From: JANYCO01 sp035535995
Lineage (GTDB): Bacteria > Bacteroidota > Bacteroidia > Cytophagales > Cytophagaceae
Assembly (NCBI GenBank): GCA_035535995.1
Contig: DATLOZ010000009.1
Coordinates: forward strand, 62,001 to 126,000
Direction of reading: 5' to 3'
Length of the DNA: 64,000 nucleotides
A program made the translations under genes and the position numbers. The notes under the pieces were generated by a model. The model ran no database searches. It had not been told where the DNA came from and was given only the letters and a program-made list of their open reading frames with translations. Positions 59,000 to 64,000 of the stretch are shown here, in pieces. How positions within the stretch are numbered: the first letter of the stretch is position 1; the number at the start of each line of letters is the position of its first letter.

Positions 59000-60121
59000 C
59001 TATTTCTCGTATGGCTGGAATACTCCATTTTCAGTGATCACCATCATGTCTACCATTGCTTCTACGTCAAAGCCTGATGATGGATATGAATCGAGCTCCA
59101 TCGCAAAGCCGGAAATTTTTTCCGGGTTCAATTGGTTATTGCCAAGACCGGCGCCAGTGTTAGGTCTTTTGAAATCACTGTATGGGAAACTTACCAGTTT
59201 CCATCCTTTCCAGGTTACGCCTATTTGGTAAATAAATTTGTCGTTGATATGTTGATCCAGCGGCACACCTGCTGCCTGTGCTGCATCGTTTTCATACGAT
59301 ATGATACTAACGGTTGTATTAGGTTTGCCTGTACCGTATACATATAAATTAATAAACAGGTTGTGCGGATCTGTAACAGTAAAGGTGTTGGCTTTAATAT
59401 CATTAAGCGTAGGCGTATTACAGCTTCCTATGTAGGTGTTGTTGTTAATATCCAGTCCAGTCATATGGTAACTAAAGTTTGCCTGGTTCTTGATCGCAGA
59501 ATAACCGGGAGTGCCGGTGTTTCCGCCATTGATATCAGCAGCATCGATGTAGAAAGGGCTAAAGGCAGTAGTATCGTTTCCTCCGTCAAAATCATCCACT
59601 AGGTAATGGTAAATACCATTGATCGTTTGCTTATGATAATTTTTTTTCATGAGCACCTTCATTGTATCGCGAATTACAATGTCGGAGCCTGGGATGTTCA
59701 AGGTTATTGTTACATAGTCAGGCTGGCTGGAACTTGTGTAGCCAAAGAAATATTCATTGTCGGAAGCTCCGTCCCATTTGGCATTGGTGGAATCAATGTA
59801 ATCGGTAAAACCTGTGAATACTTTCACCGCGTGCGTAAGCCCGGAAGAGATCGTAAGATTCCATCTTACGTTATAATTAAACTTCGCTGCATAAAACTGG
59901 TGATTAGTTTTTAAGTTCACAGAAACCACCGAAGGGCCGGAAACATAGCCGGAAGAATTAAGCACATTGTAAATGTCAAGACGGTTATTCACGATCGCAA
60001 AATCCGAAGGCACCGATGTGTAATGAGGACCTATATGCTCATCGTATTTTTTCTTGCAGCCGCTTATCAGCGTAAGCGCCAGCAGGCAAAGGATCGGAGA
60101 AAATATTATTTTTCTGCTCAT
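59000..60121 (-). CDS. lipoprotein with a C-terminal jelly-roll-like domain (lipoprotein B)
   Basis: A 373-residue lipoprotein related to lipoprotein A. It has the lipobox ISGC (Cys22) and the shared KKKYDEHIGPHY, then a beta domain with VRWNLTISSGL. The C-terminal jelly-roll pattern is WKGWKLVSFPYSDFKRP, EKISGFAMELDSYPSSG and VDMMVIT. Both proteins follow the same layout, so they look like divergent duplicates that may bind related ligands. It lies 12 bases after the 569-aa barrel gene. It starts at ATG 60121. Confidence 0.72.
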   Translation of the reverse strand: MSRKIIFSPILCLLALTLISGCKKKYDEHIGPHYTSVPSDFAIVNNRLDIYNVLNSSGYVSGPSVVSVNLKTNHQFYAAKFNYNVRWNLTISSGLTHAVKVFTGFTDYIDSTNAKWDGASDNEYFFGYTSSSQPDYVTITLNIPGSDIVIRDTMKVLMKKNYHKQTINGIYHYLVDDFDGGNDTTAFSPFYIDAADINGGNTGTPGYSAIKNQANFSYHMTGLDINNNTYIGSCNTPTLNDIKANTFTVTDPHNLFINLYVYGTGKPNTTVSIISYENDAAQAAGVPLDQHINDKFIYQIGVTWKGWKLVSFPYSDFKRPNTGAGLGNNQLNPEKISGFAMELDSYPSSGFDVEAMVDMMVITENGVFQPYEK

Positions 60122-60133
60122 ATCATTCTTGGT

Positions 60134-61843
60134 TTAGAATACCAGTGTATAATTGAAGAACACCTGATGGATCTTGTAATTGTAATTGAAGAATTTTGTA
60201 TCCTTATACGCCGTAGCGTTGTAGGTACCTGTCAGGTAGGAACGCTCGGAGAAACGTAATCTTACCCCCGGAGAAATGATCGCTTCATTCATATCAAGGT
60301 TATAAATGATATAATTATTAATCAGGTTGAATTGATCTCTCAAGGTTAAATATTCATTTCCTTTTGCATTCAACAGCTTTACTCCAAACAACAAATCCAG
60401 TTTCTTAAATGTTTCAACCGTAGCGCCAAGATCGATCAATGTGCTCTTGAAATCGATCGGTGCCTCTCCTCCTCTTGTTGTGTTTTCCTGGCGTGCGCCT
60501 GCATTGAAGCTCAGGATACGGTTCCATTTCAAAAGTGTTCCTAAATTGAACCGGAGTCCTCCGCGAAGAGAGGTGAATTTTCTTTTATCAGCTACTCCCT
60601 CACCTACCAACTCGCTGTATAGATCTACGCGCGCTTCAGCCTGGATCACTTTCGCAGAAGTATCAGAACCGATACCTGCTGTGATTCCTGTTCTGTTTGG
60701 CGTAGCATCACCATATGGACTTAGGTTTCCATACTCCGGCTGGAACATATATAATACAGGGGCTACAGATCGGTTATACATTCCTTCATCTGTAAGCCTG
60801 TCGTAAAGTGTAGGATTTCTGCCGACAGTAGCATTATTAATTGTTTCAAACAAAGAAAGATTTTGCAATACATTCAGTCGGGCAGTCTGTGCGGCAGGAC
60901 TGGTAAATTGCGCTCCTACCGAACGGTAGGCTCCGAATACTTTTATTTTAAGTGGTTTGTATACTGCTTTAAAATCTATGTCGGTCACATAATCGTTGTA
61001 TTGCTTAGTGACCTTACTATATACCTGAGTGTTTTTGAAGTTGGATGTTCCAAGCTCCCCTGCCAATTGTACGAGAAATTTCTCGCGATCCAGCGTCAGC
61101 TTCACATCTCCGGTCAATACGTTGTTGGAGTAGTCTACAGAGTCATTGTTTACACGTACATCCAACATACCTACGTAGTTTACGCCTACTGCGAGGTATT
61201 GGCTTTGTACGATCCCTAGTCTACCACCGACCAGCAAACGGTCAGGAGTTCCCTGCGTGTTGCTGGCATTGGTTCTGGTACCAAACAAACGTACGTTCAG
61301 CGATTTGATGCCTTTATTAAATCCGAAATTGGAATAAGCTTGCACCCCTTGAAGCCTCCACATATTTCCTTTTACGAAGTTTTCATATTCTACTACACTG
61401 CGGCGCATTGCATGAATATCGGATTCGTAATCGTGCCAGATCTCTTCCGGTTTGAAGACTGTATACTTGGTCATGCCTCCGATATAAATATCGCCGATTT
61501 CGTAGTCTGCTACTTTGCCAATTTTACCCATGATCTGGAACTGACGGAAAGCAAATACAGTGCTGGCTCCGTAAAACGATCCGAATGGATTGCGCAAACG
61601 AAGGATGGCATTTGCCCTGACCGTATTGCCGATCACAAGATTGGGCTGAAGGTCAAACAAGGTGTATCCACTCACACCTTTTTTCGGAGTAACCGTATCG
61701 CCATTCAACGTCGGACCAGACAGTTTATTGGTGGTCACGATGGCCCTTCCCAATCCGTTGAAGTTGAACTGTACCTGTGCGTGCGATACAGAACAAACTG
61801 ACCATAAGAATACGAAAACTAAATAACCTACTTTGTACTTCAT
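60134..61843 (-). CDS. outer-membrane beta-barrel protein (barrel 1)
   Basis: A 569-residue exported protein. The signal peptide ends at VSHAQ (about 23). The rest consists of about 20 or more alternating-polarity strands with turn-rich loops, and ends in FNYTLVF with a terminal Phe, the usual signal for barrel assembly. I do not recognise a family. The GEIGDIYIGGMTKYT-like segment (EIGDIYIGGMTKY) may be a conserved loop. It starts at ATG 61843, 18 bases after barrel 2, in one transcript with the two lipoproteins. Confidence 0.7.
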   Translation of the reverse strand: MKYKVGYLVFVFLWSVCSVSHAQVQFNFNGLGRAIVTTNKLSGPTLNGDTVTPKKGVSGYTLFDLQPNLVIGNTVRANAILRLRNPFGSFYGASTVFAFRQFQIMGKIGKVADYEIGDIYIGGMTKYTVFKPEEIWHDYESDIHAMRRSVVEYENFVKGNMWRLQGVQAYSNFGFNKGIKSLNVRLFGTRTNASNTQGTPDRLLVGGRLGIVQSQYLAVGVNYVGMLDVRVNNDSVDYSNNVLTGDVKLTLDREKFLVQLAGELGTSNFKNTQVYSKVTKQYNDYVTDIDFKAVYKPLKIKVFGAYRSVGAQFTSPAAQTARLNVLQNLSLFETINNATVGRNPTLYDRLTDEGMYNRSVAPVLYMFQPEYGNLSPYGDATPNRTGITAGIGSDTSAKVIQAEARVDLYSELVGEGVADKRKFTSLRGGLRFNLGTLLKWNRILSFNAGARQENTTRGGEAPIDFKSTLIDLGATVETFKKLDLLFGVKLLNAKGNEYLTLRDQFNLINNYIIYNLDMNEAIISPGVRLRFSERSYLTGTYNATAYKDTKFFNYNYKIHQVFFNYTLVF

Positions 61844-61861
61844 CTTTTTATCATTTATTAT

Positions 61862-63856
61862 TTAAAAGAATATTTTTAATTCTAGTGTAGTTTCAAATCC
61901 GCTAAACTCATCCAATGTAAAGTTGCGGTCTCTGTGATACATATATTTTTGTCTCAGGTGAATTCCCGCTGTTGGCGTGAAGTCATAGTCAACCCCACCG
62001 CCAATCGCGTATCCGTATTGATCGATCGGCTTACCATTGACGGGTGATAACTGAGTGCTGTAGTTTCCTTTTACAAATTCATATCCTCCGTTGGCTACGA
62101 TGTTGTATTTTCTTCCAAGCTTATAAGCAAGCGTAAGATCTTCGAAGAACAAGCGTATGAAAGCCTTGTCGGAAAAGGTCGGGATCGGATTGTCTTTTTG
62201 GATCGAATTGTATGTATTGAAGTTCAGGATCACGAGGTCTCTATTGAAGACTCTGAATTTATATTTCAGGAAGAGCTCAATATTACTGAATGCTTTCTTA
62301 TAATTTTTCATTGTATCCGTGATCGTAACGGTTTCATAGGTAGTAAGCCAAACGCTTTTTATTCTGCCATATTCGCCGCCTGCCATGAACCATGGACGGA
62401 ATCTTGATCTTGAGAAAGAGTTGACGCGGTGCTGGAAGGTAACCGTATCATGATTATTGATCAATTCCTTGCTTCCACTTAAGCCCAATTGATATTTCAG
62501 TTTTTTAATATTTCCTTCTGTTCTTGCCGAAATTCCCTGGCGGTTGTTGGCAAGCTGTCCCACTTGTTGCGCTACGTTGATGAAGAGCATATTGTCGTAG
62601 ATATATCTTTCCTCATTTGATTTGGAAGCTGGACCAAAACCTCCGGAGTGAACACTGGTATTGGAGTTCATCACACTTCCGTCGATGCTGGCAAAGTTGT
62701 AGTTGATATGATAATATTCTACTGAAGTAGGAAATGCTGTAACGGTACGATCGAGTTCTCCCTTAAACACATATGCCATTCCTGTTTTATTATGGCTTTG
62801 CGGGTTGTCGATCCTGCCATGTCCGATCTCTGTAGAAAAATTTATTTTTCTCACTTTCATTCCTGCATCTACCGAAATTATTTCCTGGTCGTCTTTGATG
62901 CCGTTGCTTCTATCGGTATCGGCCATTTTATGATAGTAGTTCAAACCTACCTTACCGGCTACTCTTCTGGTGAAGATCACTTTCTCTACGCGCGTACCCA
63001 ACGTAGAAGAAGGAAACCCATTGATCGCATCGCCTACTGTAGTATTCAGGTTGGTTCTTCCGTAGAGTGCCCGTACGTTTATGCCCAGCGGAAGAATTTC
63101 TGTATTGACGATATATCCAAGCAATGGTGAGCGCCCGGCGCTTTCCGCACCAATATTGGTGGAGAGAGAATAATATTCTTCATAGCGTAAAAAAGAGTTG
63201 CGGTACCAATCCCATGGCACACGGTCAAAATAGTTATCGCGCATTTCCACTTGTCCCATGGTAAAGCGGCTCATTCTTGTCCAGAGAATTCCACCTGCAT
63301 CTACTCCCACGCGCACGGGGCCTTGATTCCATTTACCGGAGAATCTCAGGTTTTGCCTTGAGCTTAGTGATCTTGCAAAACTGGTATCGGCTGTTTGGCC
63401 GGTGAAAGTATGTGTGAAAGAATAACCAACGTTGAATTGAAATTTCGACAGCGGACTGTTGGCGAGATTCATTTCCAGCATCGGGAATCCCCCGTTGTTG
63501 TTGGAACCTACACCTACGAAAGGATAATCAACGAAAGAGAAATTTTTCTTGGAGGTAATCATATCGTGGTATGCCTTGTCCATATCGCGATAGATGGTAA
63601 TAAAACGAACTACCCCGGAGACCTTGATGTCGTTGAGCGAAAATCCTGTAGGGAGCTTGGCAGGAGTAGTATCGAGGATACTTTTTCTGTTGAGCTGTGC
63701 TATCAGTTTGGTCCAGGCTTGCGGTGAAGGCTTTGGATTGAGCGGGGCAGTATTGGGAACAACCTCTGTACTGTCCGACGGCCCTTTCGCATACGTGAAG
63801 GTCGCAGAACCTATCAGGAGAAGACACAACAGTCTGAATATCTTTTTTCTGATCAT
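61862..63856 (-). CDS. outer-membrane beta-barrel protein (barrel 2)
   Basis: A 664-residue exported protein from ATG 63856 (the frame is open 8 codons upstream, but the signal peptide begins at MIRKKIFRLLCLLL). The signal peptide ends near TYAKG. The first 60 residues contain a Pro/Ser-rich linker with TPAKLPTGFSLNDIKVSG. The remainder is a long run of beta strands ending in LELKIFF with a terminal Phe. I do not recognise a family. Its partner barrel 1 lies 18 bases downstream. Confidence 0.7.
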   Translation of the reverse strand: MIRKKIFRLLCLLLIGSATFTYAKGPSDSTEVVPNTAPLNPKPSPQAWTKLIAQLNRKSILDTTPAKLPTGFSLNDIKVSGVVRFITIYRDMDKAYHDMITSKKNFSFVDYPFVGVGSNNNGGFPMLEMNLANSPLSKFQFNVGYSFTHTFTGQTADTSFARSLSSRQNLRFSGKWNQGPVRVGVDAGGILWTRMSRFTMGQVEMRDNYFDRVPWDWYRNSFLRYEEYYSLSTNIGAESAGRSPLLGYIVNTEILPLGINVRALYGRTNLNTTVGDAINGFPSSTLGTRVEKVIFTRRVAGKVGLNYYHKMADTDRSNGIKDDQEIISVDAGMKVRKINFSTEIGHGRIDNPQSHNKTGMAYVFKGELDRTVTAFPTSVEYYHINYNFASIDGSVMNSNTSVHSGGFGPASKSNEERYIYDNMLFINVAQQVGQLANNRQGISARTEGNIKKLKYQLGLSGSKELINNHDTVTFQHRVNSFSRSRFRPWFMAGGEYGRIKSVWLTTYETVTITDTMKNYKKAFSNIELFLKYKFRVFNRDLVILNFNTYNSIQKDNPIPTFSDKAFIRLFFEDLTLAYKLGRKYNIVANGGYEFVKGNYSTQLSPVNGKPIDQYGYAIGGGVDYDFTPTAGIHLRQKYMYHRDRNFTLDEFSGFETTLELKIFF

Positions 63857-63926
63857 TGTTATTTTTACTATTACTGACATTTAGCTTTATTTTCTGATTC
63901 GGATCTTAGTTGACTACGATCTGATA

Positions 63927-64000
63927 TTATCTCCATCTTTTTTTGATCTGTCTTTTGCGGCAAGGCTGAAAGACGTCGTAGATCACATTGGCCAGCGGCG
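63927..64000 (-). CDS. C-terminal end of a gene running off the right edge
   Basis: In one minus-strand frame the last 24 codons read PLANVIYDVFQPCRKRQIKKRW then a stop at 63927-63929. This looks like a normal C-terminal tail rather than chance. A second frame is also open to about 63882 and gives a less protein-like sequence. The gene would be the upstream member of the barrel and lipoprotein run. Identity unknown. Confidence 0.4.
   Translation of the reverse strand, partial: PLANVIYDVFQPCRKRQIKKRWR

Noticed and set aside
63882..64000. Alternative minus-strand frame at the right edge
   Set aside because: It is open but reads as low-plausibility sequence (many Gln, Lys and Ser with no hydrophobic core); the frame ending at 63927 is preferred, at low confidence.
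1..64000. tRNA, rRNA, prophage, transposase, restriction or toxin-antitoxin genes
   Set aside because: I looked for CCA-ended cloverleaf patterns, transposase and recombinase motifs and small paired toxin genes and saw none that I could support.

Overview
This window is an ordinary-looking chromosomal segment from a member of the Bacteroidota. The lineage call rests on several things seen in the sequence. There are type IX secretion genes (PorU sortase at 25613-29482, PorV at 24115-25353) and a protein with the C-terminal sorting domain typical of gliding Bacteroidota (48796-50730). There are DUF4421 and other outer-membrane barrel proteins ending in Phe, promoters of the TTTG / TAnnTTTG type (best example 21242-21272), few Shine-Dalgarno sequences, and a CxxxY-type CcmE. 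By eye the G+C is moderate, about 40%. The order (Chitinophagales, Cytophagales or Sphingobacteriales) cannot be settled from sequence alone. I see no rRNA, tRNA, CRISPR array, insertion sequence or prophage.

Layout. 1-3.7 kb: edge lipoprotein, PspC-domain protein, two unknown proteins, hemA. 4-5.2 kb: sensor kinase. 5.2-12.9 kb, minus strand: DUF4421 barrel, KdsC-like phosphatase, DUF2520 protein, and a cytochrome c maturation run ccmB-C-D-E-F. 13-17.2 kb: pheS, an extremely acidic small protein, then a phospholipid group (psd, cdsA) and a CPBP membrane protease. 17.3-20.6 kb: dusB and a sulfur/redox run (metallo-beta-lactamase with two rhodanese domains, rhodanese lipoprotein, thioredoxin). 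20.6-24 kb: divergent ion-channel-like protein, thrB, a YKSDA-repeat exported protein, a catalytically dead M16 peptidase. 24.1-31.5 kb: porV, porU, purS, pssA, a glyoxalase II-like hydrolase.

31.7-43.9 kb, plus strand: FAD oxidoreductase, a large pseudo-peptidase/propeller/barrel protein, a serine hydrolase, overlapping pnuC and nadR-type kinase (nicotinamide riboside salvage), a PAS histidine kinase, a UbiA prenyltransferase, kup, a 53-residue membrane peptide, a pterin dehydratase and rsmI. 44-52.2 kb: two tandem STAS/SEC14-like paralogs, lipA, a secreted von Willebrand A-like protein, hisS, the gliding-type adhesin, ybaB, a family 2 glycosyltransferase. 52.3-57.5 kb: a CHASE2 membrane protein with a FecR-like exported partner on the minus strand, diverging from clpB. 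57.7-64 kb, minus strand: a shortened receiver-like protein and a run of two related lipoproteins and two outer-membrane barrels of unknown function.

The most unusual signal lies between the genes. Nearly every longer intergenic gap carries an inverted repeat whose arms are built from seven-base units (TTATGAA/TTTTGAA/TTTGGAA types, and a separate ATCTGGC/ATCCGGT type). There are also a 9-periodic and a 6-periodic family. Other points worth attention are two mutually exclusive hairpins ahead of clpB, the lipoprotein/barrel run at 58-64 kb, and several proteins that keep a family fold but have lost its key residues (M16 peptidase, gluzincin-like domain, potassium-channel filter, first rhodanese domain).
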